DNA from: Streptomyces sp. NBC_00273
Lineage (GTDB): Bacteria; Actinomycetota; Actinomycetes; Streptomycetales; Streptomycetaceae
Assembly (NCBI RefSeq): GCF_036178145.1
Contig: NZ_CP108067.1
Span: forward strand, 4,588,001 to 4,652,000
Length of the DNA: 64,000 nucleotides
Reading direction: 5' to 3'
In this document: piece after piece, positions 32,362 through 41,013 of the stretch
How the letters are laid out: each line of letters starts with the position of its first letter
How positions within the stretch are numbered: position 1 is the first letter of the stretch
Position numbers and translations under genes: made by a program
Notes under the pieces: generated by a model
Seen by the model: the letters and a program-made list of their open reading frames with translations, nothing else
Database searches by the model: none
What the model was told of the DNA's origin: nothing

Positions 32362-33761
32362 GCGGGCTCAGCCACCGCAAGGACGTCCAATTCCTGGAGG
32401 AGTGCAACCCGGCGCTGGTCGAGCGCAACGCCGCCGAGTTCAAGCGCTTGCGCGATCTGCTGGTCCAGGTCGAGGAGCCCGCCCGGCGCGCCGAGACCGG
32501 TACGCAGTGGCACAGCGACGGCAGTCACGCCTTCACCTCGCGCCTGTCCGAGGCGCGGCAGCTCGTGCAGCACATCGCCGAGGGCTACGACAAGGCCGCG
32601 AGCGCCCTGCACGCCTACGCGGCGGCCCTGACGACCGCCAAGTCCCACTACGCGAACGGCAAGGGCTCCGAACGCAAGCTCGCCACCCTGATCGCCACGA
32701 AGGGCACCGCCATCACCCGCACGGCCCAGGAGGCCGAGCCGATGTGCCAGTGGGAGGACATGCGGGCGACGACCGGGTTCCTCGACGGCCTCGCCGAGCT
32801 CACGATGGACGTGGACGACATCCGTGACGAGGCCAACCGCCTCCACGACGACGCGGGCGGCAACTTCCAGCTGGCGAAGACCACCGAGCAGGAGGCGCGC
32901 AGCTCCTGCGTCCACGCGCTGAAGCAGGCGTACGAGCTGCTGCCCGAGTTCCGGCTGAAGGGCGGTGCGAGCGGGGTCGACCTCTACGCGGCCATGGCCG
33001 ACATGCGCCACGAGGCGGCCGAGGCCCGCACCAACCCCCTGACCCATCTGCCGGGCAGCGGCCCGAAGAAGGACATGACCGGCCCCGTCGGGCCGGACAC
33101 CCCGATCTCCCCGCAGCTGCGCGACATCCGGCTGCGGGTCGCCGGGCTGCCGGGGGACGCCGCCGACAACTACTGGATCCCGCTGGTCACGGACGGCCAG
33201 CACGCCGACTGGATCTCCCAGAACAAGGAGGTCCTGCGGGCGGCGGCCAAGAACGCCGGTCTGCCGGAAGAGCTGGTCGCGGGCGTGGCCTGGCAGGAGA
33301 TCGGCGGCTACCAGCCCGGACTGCTGGACGACGTGACCGGCACGATCCGCGAACAGGCCGCGGCCCCGTGGGGCCTGAGTCCGGTGACCCCCGAGAACCT
33401 TCCGTGGCGGCTCGGCGGAAAGCTCGACGAGACCTCGTACGGGCCGATCGCCATCCAGCTCCGGCGCGGCGCCGAAGTGCTCGGCTACGACCCGGCGAAC
33501 CTCACCGACCACCAGCGGACCCTGGTGGAAGAGGCGCTCCAGGACCCCAAGCAGAATGCCTTCATAGCGGCCGGCTTCCTGGCCCAGATCAAGGCGGAGA
33601 GCGGTCTCGCCGACGTCCCGGCCGATCAGATGACGGAGGCCCAGATGCGGGAGATCGCCGCCCGCTACAACGGTGGTCCCTACTGGGACCTCCCCAAGGC
33701 CCAGGGCTACGGTGACCAGTTCGTCGGGAACCTCGCCCAAGCGAAGGACGCAATGCGATGA
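32358..33761 (+). CDS. Fusion of a WXG/ESX-like helical domain and a lysozyme/transglycosylase-like domain
   Basis: A 467-residue protein. Residues 1-200 or so are a coiled-coil helical region (EFKRLRDLLVQVEEPARRAE, QWHSDGSHAFTSRLSEA) with the arrangement of LXG/WXG-type effector N-domains. The C-terminal about 215 residues look like a goose-lysozyme/SLT fold: VAGVAWQEIGGYQPG with a likely catalytic Glu, NAFIAAGFLAQIKAE and AARYNGGPYWDLP. No signal peptide is seen, which fits a type VII-like route. It overlaps both neighbours by 4 bp. Confidence 0.68.
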   Translation: MSGLSHRKDVQFLEECNPALVERNAAEFKRLRDLLVQVEEPARRAETGTQWHSDGSHAFTSRLSEARQLVQHIAEGYDKAASALHAYAAALTTAKSHYANGKGSERKLATLIATKGTAITRTAQEAEPMCQWEDMRATTGFLDGLAELTMDVDDIRDEANRLHDDAGGNFQLAKTTEQEARSSCVHALKQAYELLPEFRLKGGASGVDLYAAMADMRHEAAEARTNPLTHLPGSGPKKDMTGPVGPDTPISPQLRDIRLRVAGLPGDAADNYWIPLVTDGQHADWISQNKEVLRAAAKNAGLPEELVAGVAWQEIGGYQPGLLDDVTGTIREQAAAPWGLSPVTPENLPWRLGGKLDETSYGPIAIQLRRGAEVLGYDPANLTDHQRTLVEEALQDPKQNAFIAAGFLAQIKAESGLADVPADQMTEAQMREIAARYNGGPYWDLPKAQGYGDQFVGNLAQAKDAMR

Positions 33762-34078
33762 CGTACCCCCGTGAGGGCATCGACCTGCCCGAGGATCAGG
33801 GCTGCCTGCGGTGGGTACTGGGCGTTCCGCTCGGAATCATCCACCTGCTGAACGGCGCCGCCGTGTTCGGGGCCCTGTTCGCCGGGCCCCAGGGCGAGTG
33901 GGACGACCAGGGCTACGAGAACGTCGGCGCGTTGTGCCTGGTCTCCGTCTCCCTGAGCGTGCTCGGCCTGCTCATCACCGCCGTTTCGAGCGTGCGCCGG
34001 ACCATGGGCCTGTGGTGGTTCGCCCCGCCCCTCCTCCTCGGACTGACCGCGTTCCTCCGCGGCGCGACGCTCGGCTGA
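33758..34078 (+). CDS. Small membrane protein, paralogue A (possible immunity protein)
   Basis: A 106-residue protein with three hydrophobic segments, starting at an ATGA overlap with the preceding lysozyme-like gene. It shares the opening IDLPEDQGCLRWVLGVPL and the RRTMGLWWFAPPLLL ending with the next gene. A membrane-embedded partner next to a peptidoglycan-active secreted protein could protect the producer or assist secretion; this is contextual inference only. Confidence 0.65.
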   Translation: MTYPREGIDLPEDQGCLRWVLGVPLGIIHLLNGAAVFGALFAGPQGEWDDQGYENVGALCLVSVSLSVLGLLITAVSSVRRTMGLWWFAPPLLLGLTAFLRGATLG

Positions 34079-34085
34079 GCCCCGG

Positions 34086-34400
34086 ATGAGGCTCCCGCGC
34101 GAGAACATCGACCTGCCCGAGGACCGCGGCTGCCTCCAATGGGTCCTCGGGATACCGCTCGCCCTCTCCTACGTCCCCGCGGTGTTCACCTGCTACGTCG
34201 CCCTGACCCTGCGCCCGGAGCCCCACGACGACCTGCTGCGCGAGGACGTCCGCTTCCTGGCCGGCTGCTGCCTGGTGCTGTGCCTCGTAGGACTGCTGAT
34301 CACCATCACCCCACTGTTCCGGCGGACCATGGGCCGGTGGTGGTTCGCCCTGCCGTTCCTGCTGGCGACGGTCGCCTACGTCCGCGCACAGAGCGTCTGA
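34086..34400 (+). CDS. Small membrane protein, paralogue B (tandem duplicate)
   Basis: A 104-residue protein that is a clear tandem duplicate of the gene before it: IDLPEDRGCLQWVLGIPLA and RRTMGRWWFALPFLL align with paralogue A, while the loop (LRPEPHDDLLRED) differs. Three membrane helices are predicted. The gap to paralogue A is 7 bp. Duplicated immunity-like genes suggest selection for several specificities, but no function is proven. Confidence 0.65.
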   Translation: MRLPRENIDLPEDRGCLQWVLGIPLALSYVPAVFTCYVALTLRPEPHDDLLREDVRFLAGCCLVLCLVGLLITITPLFRRTMGRWWFALPFLLATVAYVRAQSV

Positions 34401-34412
34401 CCGGAGGAGAAC

Positions 34413-34431
34413 CCCCGGGCCCGGCCCGGGG
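34413..34431. terminator. Hairpin between convergent operons
   Basis: CCCCGGG (34413-34419) pairs with CCCGGGG (34425-34431) around five bases, between the membrane-protein operon (+) and the SMI1-like gene (-) whose stop is at 34459. Confidence 0.5.
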
Positions 34432-34458
34432 TGTCCGCGCCGGTCGGGGTGCGGGACC

Positions 34459-36357
34459 TCAGCTCAGGGTGATCACGGTGTAGACCTCCCCGTCCCTCGG
34501 CGGCCGCCGCCACGAGCGGGTGGTGAACGTGTGCAGCCGCCCGTTCAGGAGCGCGTGGCGCGGCAGCCGGACACCGAACTCGGCGGTCACGGCCTCCAGC
34601 AGCGACCGTTCCGCCCCGGTGGCCTCCGCCCGGGAGCCGAAGAACCGGTCCGGGTCCAGTGCCCCCGGTATCTCGCCGGTCCGGCGGATCTCCCCGTCCT
34701 CGTACGTGAAGGCGTACTGCTCGGCTCCGTCCTGCGCCACGGACAGGTGGAAGAACGGTGCCCCGTGCCGGTTCCGCAGACCGCTCCACACGACCACCGC
34801 GCGGGTGCCCGCGGCGGCGGCCGCAGCCGGGGAGACGAACCGCTGCGTGTGGAAATGTGCAGCGTCACCGTCGAAGGCGAAGCTCCACCGGGGGCCGGCC
34901 CGGCCAACCGCCATGAGGGCCTTGTCGTCGTAGGACGAGAACTCCCGCTGTCCGCCGAGCAGTCTCCGGCGCACTTCAGCGGACGTCATGGGAACGTGGA
35001 GCGCTGCCCCGTCACCGTCCGCGAGACGTCCGGGAAGGTCCTGCGGCTCCACGTCTTCGACCAGGACGAACCGGTAGGACGCGAGGTTGGCGTCGGGTTC
35101 CAGGTCCGCGAGCCACGCCAGGCCGTCCGGGTCGAGGCCGGCCGCCGGGTCCGGTGCCCCGCCCGCCTGCCCGCCCCTGGGGGTCGCCAGCAGCTCGCGG
35201 CCCCGTTCCGGGGTCAGCAGGGTTCCCAGCAGGGGGTCGGCCACCCACCCCAGCGGCGCCAGGTGGTCGGGCCCCAGCGGCTGCCAGCCCGGGAGGGCGT
35301 CCAGCAGCGTCCGCCAGGCCCCGTCGGTGTCGCCCCAGCGCGCCAGCTCCCGGGCCCGCTCGACCGCTTCCCCGAACGGCCCGGCCGTCGTGTACCGGTA
35401 CGTGCCGCCGCGCACCTGCTCCAGCATCGCGTAGGCCGACGACACCACGTCCTCACCGGCTCCCCGCAGGTGGTACTTCAGCGTGGAGTCGTCCCAGTGC
35501 GAGTGGGCCGCGTGCTCGGCGACCAGCGCCGGCAGCAGCTCGGGCGCGTACCGCGGATCGGTCACCACGTCCTCGAAGTACACCATGTAGGTCTGTCCCA
35601 GCAGGCGGCGTATCTGGTCGCCCAGTCCGCCGGCCCGCGGCCTGCCGTACTGCTTCGCCTCGTCCAGGTGACGCCCCGCGCGCTCCCACTCGCCGCGCAG
35701 CGCCTCCAGCCGGGCCTGCTCCATCAGGGCGTCCAGCTCGCGCGTCGTGTCGTTGGCGAACTCCGGCTCCCCGTCGACCGGGCGCGCGTGCAGGCTGTGG
35801 AACTCCCGGTACATGGCCCGCATGAACTCGGCGAAGTTCGCGTGCCGCTCGGGTGCCTCGGCCCGCCAGCTCGCCCACGTGTACACGGCCCACTCGCCGT
35901 CCTCGTCCACGTCCTCGGGATCCAGGAGGACGTGGGTGATGTCGGACTCGACGTCGAGCTGGAGCCCGCGCCGCCAGATGTCCGCGTCCCGCCGCTCTTC
36001 GGGTCCGGCATCGTCGTCCAGGTACTCCTCGAACATGTCCGCGAGCCCGGACTCGTTGTCGTGCCGACGCACGTCCGTGGTCCCCGCCAGCAGCCAGACG
36101 AACCCGCCGGCGTGCCGCCACCCGTCGCTGACTTCGAGGAACTCCCGGTACGACGGGGGCATCCGTCGGCCGAGGCGCTCCTCCATGGCCGCGATCCGCT
36201 CCTCGGACGCGGGCGGGAACCCCAGCCACCGGTCCCGCCGGGCGGCTTCGTCCTCCTCGCTGCGCCCGGCGTCGTCGGGCAGGGAATCCGCCCACTCCCC
36301 GCTCCAACGGAGCAGGAACGGGCGCCAGTCGAACGGTGCCGCAGTCGTCTTCGTCAT
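34459..36357 (-). CDS. Large SMI1/KNR4 (SUKH)-domain protein
   Basis: A 632-residue protein. The N-terminus (about residues 30-190) carries an SMI1/KNR4 domain: ASEERIAAMEERLGRRMPPS, then YREFLEVSDGWRHAGGFVWL and WAVYTWASWRAE, all typical of SUKH. SUKH proteins are often immunity proteins of polymorphic toxins. The middle (200-400) is helical, and the C-terminus (about 420-630) is a second beta-rich domain without a recognised family. It is convergent with the putative effector operon. ATG at 36357. Confidence 0.72.
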   Translation of the reverse strand: MTKTTAAPFDWRPFLLRWSGEWADSLPDDAGRSEEDEAARRDRWLGFPPASEERIAAMEERLGRRMPPSYREFLEVSDGWRHAGGFVWLLAGTTDVRRHDNESGLADMFEEYLDDDAGPEERRDADIWRRGLQLDVESDITHVLLDPEDVDEDGEWAVYTWASWRAEAPERHANFAEFMRAMYREFHSLHARPVDGEPEFANDTTRELDALMEQARLEALRGEWERAGRHLDEAKQYGRPRAGGLGDQIRRLLGQTYMVYFEDVVTDPRYAPELLPALVAEHAAHSHWDDSTLKYHLRGAGEDVVSSAYAMLEQVRGGTYRYTTAGPFGEAVERARELARWGDTDGAWRTLLDALPGWQPLGPDHLAPLGWVADPLLGTLLTPERGRELLATPRGGQAGGAPDPAAGLDPDGLAWLADLEPDANLASYRFVLVEDVEPQDLPGRLADGDGAALHVPMTSAEVRRRLLGGQREFSSYDDKALMAVGRAGPRWSFAFDGDAAHFHTQRFVSPAAAAAAGTRAVVVWSGLRNRHGAPFFHLSVAQDGAEQYAFTYEDGEIRRTGEIPGALDPDRFFGSRAEATGAERSLLEAVTAEFGVRLPRHALLNGRLHTFTTRSWRRPPRDGEVYTVITLS

Positions 36358-36420
36358 GCTCCCGATGCTGCCATCCGCCGCTGACAGTGCCCCGGATGCA
36401 TGCCGCGGGCGGCACGAACG

Positions 36421-36455
36421 CCGCAGCCCCCGCCCGGTCGGGGCGGGGGCTGCGG
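36421..36455. terminator. Perfect 15-bp stem terminator
   Basis: Arms 36421-36435 and 36441-36455 are perfectly complementary with a GGTCG loop. It lies just downstream of the dicarboxylate/amino acid symporter (-) stop at 36476 and could serve as its terminator. Confidence 0.75.
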
Positions 36456-36475
36456 CAGGTGGTGCGCGGTACGGG

Positions 36476-37789
36476 TCAGGCCGCGACCGCGACCGGCTCG
36501 GCGGCCGGGGCGGGCTCGTCCAGCGGGGAAGCCGAGGCGGAGGCGTAGGCCTCCTTGTCCAAGATCCCCTCGCGGGCCGCGACGATGACCGGGACCAGGG
36601 CCTGACCGGCCACGTTGGTGGCGGTGCGCATCATGTCCAGGATCGGGTCGATGGCCAGCAGCAGGCCGACGCCCGCGAGCGGCAGGCCCAGCGTGGACAG
36701 GGTCAGCGTCAGCATGACGGTGGCGCCCGTCAGACCGGCCGTGGCGGCGGAGCCGATGACCGAGACGAAGACGATGAGCAGGTACTCCTTGATGCCCAGC
36801 TGCACGTCGAAGATCTGCGCGATGAAGATGGCGGCGAGGGCCGGGTAGATCGCGGCGCACCCGTCCATCTTGGTGGTGGCGCCGAACGGGACGGCGAAGG
36901 AGGCGTACTCCTTCGGGACGCCGAGGCGCTCGGTGACCTTCTGGGTGACCGGCATGGTGCCGACCGAGGAGCGGGAGACGAAGGCCAGCTGGATGGCGGG
37001 CCAGGCGCCCTTGAAGAACTGGAGCGGGCTGACCTTGGCGACCGTCGCGAGCAGCAGCGGGTAGACGCCGAACATCACGAGGGCGCAGCCGATGTAGATG
37101 TCGGCGGTGAAGGTCGCGTACTTGCCGATCAGGTCCCAGCCGTACGTGGCGATCGCGGTGCCGATGAGGCCGACGGTGCCGATCGGGGCGAGGCGGATGA
37201 CCCACCACAGGGCCTTCTGGAGCAGTTCCAGGGCGGACTCGGCGAGGTCGAGGACCGGCTTGGCCTTGCCGCCCAGCTGGAGGGCGGCGATACCGGCGAC
37301 GACGGCCAGGAAGACGATCTGAAGGACCTTCAGCTCGGTGAACGGCGTGACGATGTCGGTGGGCACGATCCCGGTGAGGAAGTCGATCCAGGAACCGGTC
37401 TTCTTCGGGTCCTTGCCGTCGGCGGCGGTGAGGCCGGTGCCGGAACCGGGGTCGGTCAGCAGGCCGATGGCGATGCCGATGCCGACCGCGATCAGCGAGG
37501 TGATCATGAACCAGAGGAGGGTGCGGGAAGCGAGGCGCGCCGCGTTGTTCACCTTCCGCAGGTTGGTGATCGACACCAGGATCGCGAAGAAGACGAGCGG
37601 GGCGATGGCCAGCTTCAGCAGCTGGACGAAGAGGTCGCCGGTCTTCTCCAGCGTGGTGGCGAGCCAGCTGACGTCGTAGCTGCGGGCTATCCAGCCGAAG
37701 AGGACGCCGAGGGCGAGACCGGCGACGATCTGGGCCCAGAAGGGGAATTTGAACGAGGCCTTGGCAGGGGCCTGGGGGGTCGCGGACAC
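36476..37789 (-). CDS. Acidic amino acid/dicarboxylate cation symporter (SDF/DAACS family)
   Basis: A 437-residue transporter with about eight transmembrane helices and two re-entrant hairpins. Recognisable features are RSSVGTMPVTQKV (HP1 serine-rich tip), ATTKMDGCAAIYPA, the HP2 region SVIGSAATAGLTGATVML and DPILDMMRTATNVAGQALV. The Asp and Arg of DMMRTATNV match the aspartate/glutamate-binding positions of GltP-type carriers rather than DctA. The GTG at 37789 was chosen for the GGAGA 7 nt upstream; another GTG lies two codons before. Palindromes at 37994 and 38020 may regulate it. Confidence 0.88.
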   Translation of the reverse strand: MSATPQAPAKASFKFPFWAQIVAGLALGVLFGWIARSYDVSWLATTLEKTGDLFVQLLKLAIAPLVFFAILVSITNLRKVNNAARLASRTLLWFMITSLIAVGIGIAIGLLTDPGSGTGLTAADGKDPKKTGSWIDFLTGIVPTDIVTPFTELKVLQIVFLAVVAGIAALQLGGKAKPVLDLAESALELLQKALWWVIRLAPIGTVGLIGTAIATYGWDLIGKYATFTADIYIGCALVMFGVYPLLLATVAKVSPLQFFKGAWPAIQLAFVSRSSVGTMPVTQKVTERLGVPKEYASFAVPFGATTKMDGCAAIYPALAAIFIAQIFDVQLGIKEYLLIVFVSVIGSAATAGLTGATVMLTLTLSTLGLPLAGVGLLLAIDPILDMMRTATNVAGQALVPVIVAAREGILDKEAYASASASPLDEPAPAAEPVAVAA

Positions 37790-37993
37790 GGACACTCTCC
37801 GGAGGTGGCGCACGAAGACAGGGGGGAAGTACTGGGTGGTGAAGCGGTGCGGCAGCAGCCAGAAGGGCCGGCCGGGACGGCTGCTGTATCGATTCAGCTC
37901 AACAGCAACGGGCCGCGGGCGCGCGGCGGCAGAGGTCGACGTGCAGGCGCATCACGAGCGGAACGCTCGCGATCATGGGGTGCGCAGCTGTGG

Positions 37994-38042
37994 TCAACAT
38001 GTTGAACACGCTAACACTTCCCCTTTGGGAATCTCAAAGGGG
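37994..38042. promoter_or_regulatory. Two palindromes upstream of the symporter
   Basis: TCAACATGTTGA (37994-38005) is a perfect 12-bp palindrome, flanked as TGG-TCAACATGTTGA-ACA, a GntR-like operator shape. A second inverted repeat is CCCCTTTG (38020-38027) with CAAAGGGG (38035-38042). Both lie in the 37790-38165 gap, about 200-250 bp before the symporter start. Confidence 0.5.
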
Positions 38043-38094
38043 TGCTTTGAGACAACGGCGCGCGAGGCCCTCTTGCGCCGGCCCGGAAAACACC

Positions 38095-38137
38095 ACCGCC
38101 CCAGCGTTACGGGCGGTATACCCGGTGCTGGGGCGGT
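38095..38137 (-). terminator. Hairpin downstream of the DUF4229 gene
   Basis: ACCGCCCCAGC (38095-38105) pairs with GCTGGGGCGGT (38127-38137). It is placed just after the stop at 38166 on the minus strand and is probably its terminator. The rest of the 37790-38165 gap carries no ORF that I can support. Confidence 0.55.
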
Positions 38138-38165
38138 TCGATGTGTGATGAAGCCAACTGGGGCG

Positions 38166-38477
38166 TTACGAGGCCACTCGCGCCGCGTCGTCCGCCTGGT
38201 CCTCCTGGCTGCGGTTCGCGGCGAGCCGCTCCTTCGCACCCGTGACGCGCCCGGAGATCTGCGTGGACATCTCGTCGCGCTGCTTGCGCAGGAGGACGAA
38301 GGAGAGCGGGGCGGAGATCACGATGGCGAGCAGTACGACCCAGGCGGCGTTGGCCTCCCCGAGCCCCGCGGGCACCCAGCCGAGCCGGACGAGGCCGGCG
38401 ACGGCGACGAGGCATCCGACGAAGATGCCCAGGCGCATCGCGGTGTAGCGGATCGTTGCGCTCGGCTTGAGGGACAC
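38166..38477 (-). CDS. DUF4229 membrane protein
   Basis: A 103-residue protein. Two close hydrophobic helices (about residues 15-33 and 43-62) are followed by a charged, Lys/Arg/Glu-rich cytoplasmic tail with LLRKQRDEMSTQISGRVTG, the DUF4229 signature. The family is small and uncharacterised, and is often seen near menaquinone or respiratory genes in actinobacteria; here mqnE lies two genes upstream on the same strand. Confidence 0.78.
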   Translation of the reverse strand: MSLKPSATIRYTAMRLGIFVGCLVAVAGLVRLGWVPAGLGEANAAWVVLLAIVISAPLSFVLLRKQRDEMSTQISGRVTGAKERLAANRSQEDQADDAARVAS

Positions 38478-38585
38478 GGTGACCCCTTCTCTCTCGTCGT
38501 GGTCCGGCGGCTGGTGCCCGTCCAGTGAAGCACGCCGGAACCCGGCCCCCGCCCTCCGGGGTCCGGCGGCGGGCCCGGCCGCACG

Positions 38586-39110
38586 TCAGTGCAGCGGCAG
38601 CAGCATCGTGATGTCGTCGCGGTCGTCGCCCGGGGCCACCCGGACGGCGCCGGGGACGCGGCCGACCTCCTTGTAGCCGCAGGAGGCGTAGAAGTGCTCC
38701 AGGCCGAGACCGCCGCGGCAACCGAGGCGGATCGCGTCGATGCCCTCGATGGAGCGGGCCGCGGCTTCGGTCTGGGCCATCAGCTCGCGCCCGTACCCCT
38801 TGCCCTGGTGCCGCGGATGGACCATCACCGTGTAGGCCCACAGCCAGTGCAGCTGGAGCCGGTGCGCGTTGAGGGTGAGGAACGCGGTCGCGGCGACCGC
38901 CCCGTCCCCGTCGTGCCCCACCAGCAGGCGACAGCTCCCGTCGGCGACGCCGGCGAGGTGCTTGTCGAGCGAGGGGCGGATGTCGTCGGGGGTGACCGGG
39001 GGTACGAAGCCCACGGCGCCCCCTGCGTTGGAGACGTCGGCCCACAGCGCCAGGATCCCCTCGCGCAGGGACGGGCTGACCACCGGATCCAGGGTGAACG
39101 TAAGGGTCAT
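38586..39110 (-). CDS. GNAT family N-acetyltransferase
   Basis: A 174-residue protein with the GNAT acetyl-CoA loop VHPRHQGKGYGRELM (near residue 97, Q/R-x-x-G-x-G type) and HFYASCGYKEVGRVPGA near the C-terminus. The substrate is unknown. It lies between mqnE and the DUF4229 gene on the same strand, but a terminator at 39157 separates it from mqnE. Confidence 0.85.
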   Translation of the reverse strand: MTLTFTLDPVVSPSLREGILALWADVSNAGGAVGFVPPVTPDDIRPSLDKHLAGVADGSCRLLVGHDGDGAVAATAFLTLNAHRLQLHWLWAYTVMVHPRHQGKGYGRELMAQTEAAARSIEGIDAIRLGCRGGLGLEHFYASCGYKEVGRVPGAVRVAPGDDRDDITMLLPLH

Positions 39111-39156
39111 TGGGTAAGTTTATCTATTACCTGATCGACTCGTCCAGAAAAAGCCG

Positions 39157-39180
39157 AACCCCGGCCCACGGGCCGGGGTT
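39157..39180 (-). terminator. Intrinsic terminator of mqnE
   Basis: AACCCCGGCCC (39157-39167) pairs with GGGCCGGGGTT (39170-39180). On the minus strand the stem is followed by CGGCTTTTTC, a U-rich tract. It lies 30 bp after the mqnE stop. This is the best intrinsic terminator in the window. Confidence 0.85.
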
Positions 39181-39210
39181 CCACTCGCTCGAAGCAGGTC
39201 GGACCAGGCG

Positions 39211-40374
39211 TCAGACGCGCATCGCCTGCGGGGTCTCGCGCAGGCTCGCGTCCGGACCGGGGTACTCGCGGATGATCTCGTAGCGCGTGTTGCGCTCGAC
39301 CGGGCGGAAGCCCGCTTCCCGGATCAGGTCCAGGAGATCGTCACGGCCCAGCTTGTTGGGGGTGCCGTAGTTGTCCGCGTCGTGCGTGATCTTGTACTCG
39401 ACGACCGAGCCGTCCATGTCGTCCGCGCCGTGCTGCAGCGCGAGCTGGGCGGTCTGCACGCCGTGCATCACCCAGAAGACCTTGACGTGCGGCACGTTGT
39501 CGAAGAGCAGGCGCGAGACGGCGAAGGTCTTCAGCGCCTCGGCGCCGGTCGCCATCGTCGTGCGCGCCTGGAGCTTGTTGCGCACCTTGCCGTCCTGCAT
39601 GTCCACGAAGTCGTGCTGGTACCGCAGCGGGATGAAGACCTGGAAGCCGCCGGTCTCGTCCTGGAGCTCGCGCAGCCGCAGCACGTGGTCCACGCGGTGG
39701 CGCGGCTCCTCGATGTGCCCGTACAGCATGGTCGAGGGGGTCTTGAGGCCCTTCTCGTGCGCCAGCCGGTGGATGCGCGACCAGTCCTCCCAGTGGGTGC
39801 GGTGGTCGACGATGTGCTGGCGGACCTCCCAGTCGAAGATCTCCGCGCCGCCGCCGGTGAGCGACTCCAGGCCGGCCTCGATCAGCTCGTCGAGGATGTC
39901 GGAGGCCGACATCCCCGAGATCGTCTCGAAGTGGTGGATCTCGGTCGCCGTGAACGCCTTCAGCGAGACGTTCGGCAGCGCCTTCTTCAGCTCGGAGAGC
40001 GAGCGGGGGTAGTAGCGCCACGGCAGGTTCGGGTGCAGGCCGTTGACGATGTGCAGCTCGGTGAGGTTGTCGTTCTCCATGGCCTTGGCCAGGCGCACGG
40101 CCTCCTCGATGCGCATCGTGTACGCGTCCTTCTCGCCCGGCTTGCGCTGGAACGAGCAGTACGCGCACGAGGCGGTGCACACGTTCGTCATGTTGAGGTG
40201 CCGGTTGACGTTGAAGTGGACGACGTCACCGTTCTTGCGCGTGCGCACCTCGTGGGCGAGGCCACCGAGCCAGGCCAGGTCGTCCGACTCGTAGAGGGCG
40301 ATGCCGTCCTCACGGGTCAGCCGCTCGCCGGAGCGGACCTTCTCCTCCAGCTCACGCTTGAGCCCAGCGTCCAT
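39211..40374 (-). CDS. mqnE: Aminofutalosine synthase
   Basis: A 387-residue radical-SAM enzyme that joins the MqnA product to SAM-derived adenosine to make aminofutalosine. The cluster motif is CTASCAYCSF (about residues 62-71), in the context NRHLNMTNVC. Other family landmarks are ELHIVNGLHPNLPWRYY, TAVEIHH-type FTATEIHHF and STMLYGHIEEPRHRVDH. Terminated by the hairpin at 39157-39180. It is the paralogue of MqnC at 6606-7805. Confidence 0.94.
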   Translation of the reverse strand: MDAGLKRELEEKVRSGERLTREDGIALYESDDLAWLGGLAHEVRTRKNGDVVHFNVNRHLNMTNVCTASCAYCSFQRKPGEKDAYTMRIEEAVRLAKAMENDNLTELHIVNGLHPNLPWRYYPRSLSELKKALPNVSLKAFTATEIHHFETISGMSASDILDELIEAGLESLTGGGAEIFDWEVRQHIVDHRTHWEDWSRIHRLAHEKGLKTPSTMLYGHIEEPRHRVDHVLRLRELQDETGGFQVFIPLRYQHDFVDMQDGKVRNKLQARTTMATGAEALKTFAVSRLLFDNVPHVKVFWVMHGVQTAQLALQHGADDMDGSVVEYKITHDADNYGTPNKLGRDDLLDLIREAGFRPVERNTRYEIIREYPGPDASLRETPQAMRV

Positions 40375-40434
40375 GTGCCGGTCGCCTCCTCTAGATGCCT
40401 CTGCCTGTCCTGCGAACCCTGGTCAACCGTACTC

Positions 40435-40890
40435 TCAGGCTTCCTCGGGAAGTTCCCCGACCCGGTTCTCCCACTTGGTGGAGAGCACGATGGTCGTGCG
40501 GGTGCGCGAGACACCCTTGGTGCCGGAGAGCTTGCGGATGATCTTCTCCAGGCCGTCCACGTCGCTGGCACGCACCTTCAGCATGAAGGAGTCGTCGCCC
40601 GCGATGAACCAGCAGTCCTCGATTTCCGCGAGGTCGCGCAGCCGCCGGGCCACGTCCTCGTGGTCCGCGGCGTCGGAGAGGGAGATGCCGATCAGCGCCG
40701 TGACGCCGAGGCCCAGCGAGGCGGAGTCGACCGTCGCGCGGTAGCCGGTGATGACGCCGGCCGTCTCCAGCCGGTTGATGCGGTCGGTGACGCTGGGGCC
40801 GGAGAGGCCCACGAGACGGCCCAGCTCCGCGTACGAGGCACGACCGTTTTCCCGGAGTGCCTGGATGAGCTGCCTGTCCACCGTGTCCAT
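40435..40890 (-). CDS. Lrp/AsnC-family transcriptional regulator
   Basis: A 151-residue regulator: N-terminal winged HTH (MDTVDRQLIQALRENGRASY, LVGLSGPSVTDRINRL) and a C-terminal RAM ligand-binding domain (about residues 65-140) with GDDSFMLKVRASD. Lrp proteins form octamers and sense amino acids. It is divergent from the 45-residue gene and ubiX lies further on; control of menaquinone genes is possible but not shown. Confidence 0.9.
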   Translation of the reverse strand: MDTVDRQLIQALRENGRASYAELGRLVGLSGPSVTDRINRLETAGVITGYRATVDSASLGLGVTALIGISLSDAADHEDVARRLRDLAEIEDCWFIAGDDSFMLKVRASDVDGLEKIIRKLSGTKGVSRTRTTIVLSTKWENRVGELPEEA

Positions 40891-41013
40891 TTACGTGGAG
40901 CCTTCCATTATTCGGCGATCCTGCAAGTCTAGGTATAGAATCTAAGGCACGCAGGGTCAACACCCTGCGAAATCTTTCAGCTGATCAATAACGATCTTCA
41001 GGAGTGGTTCACC

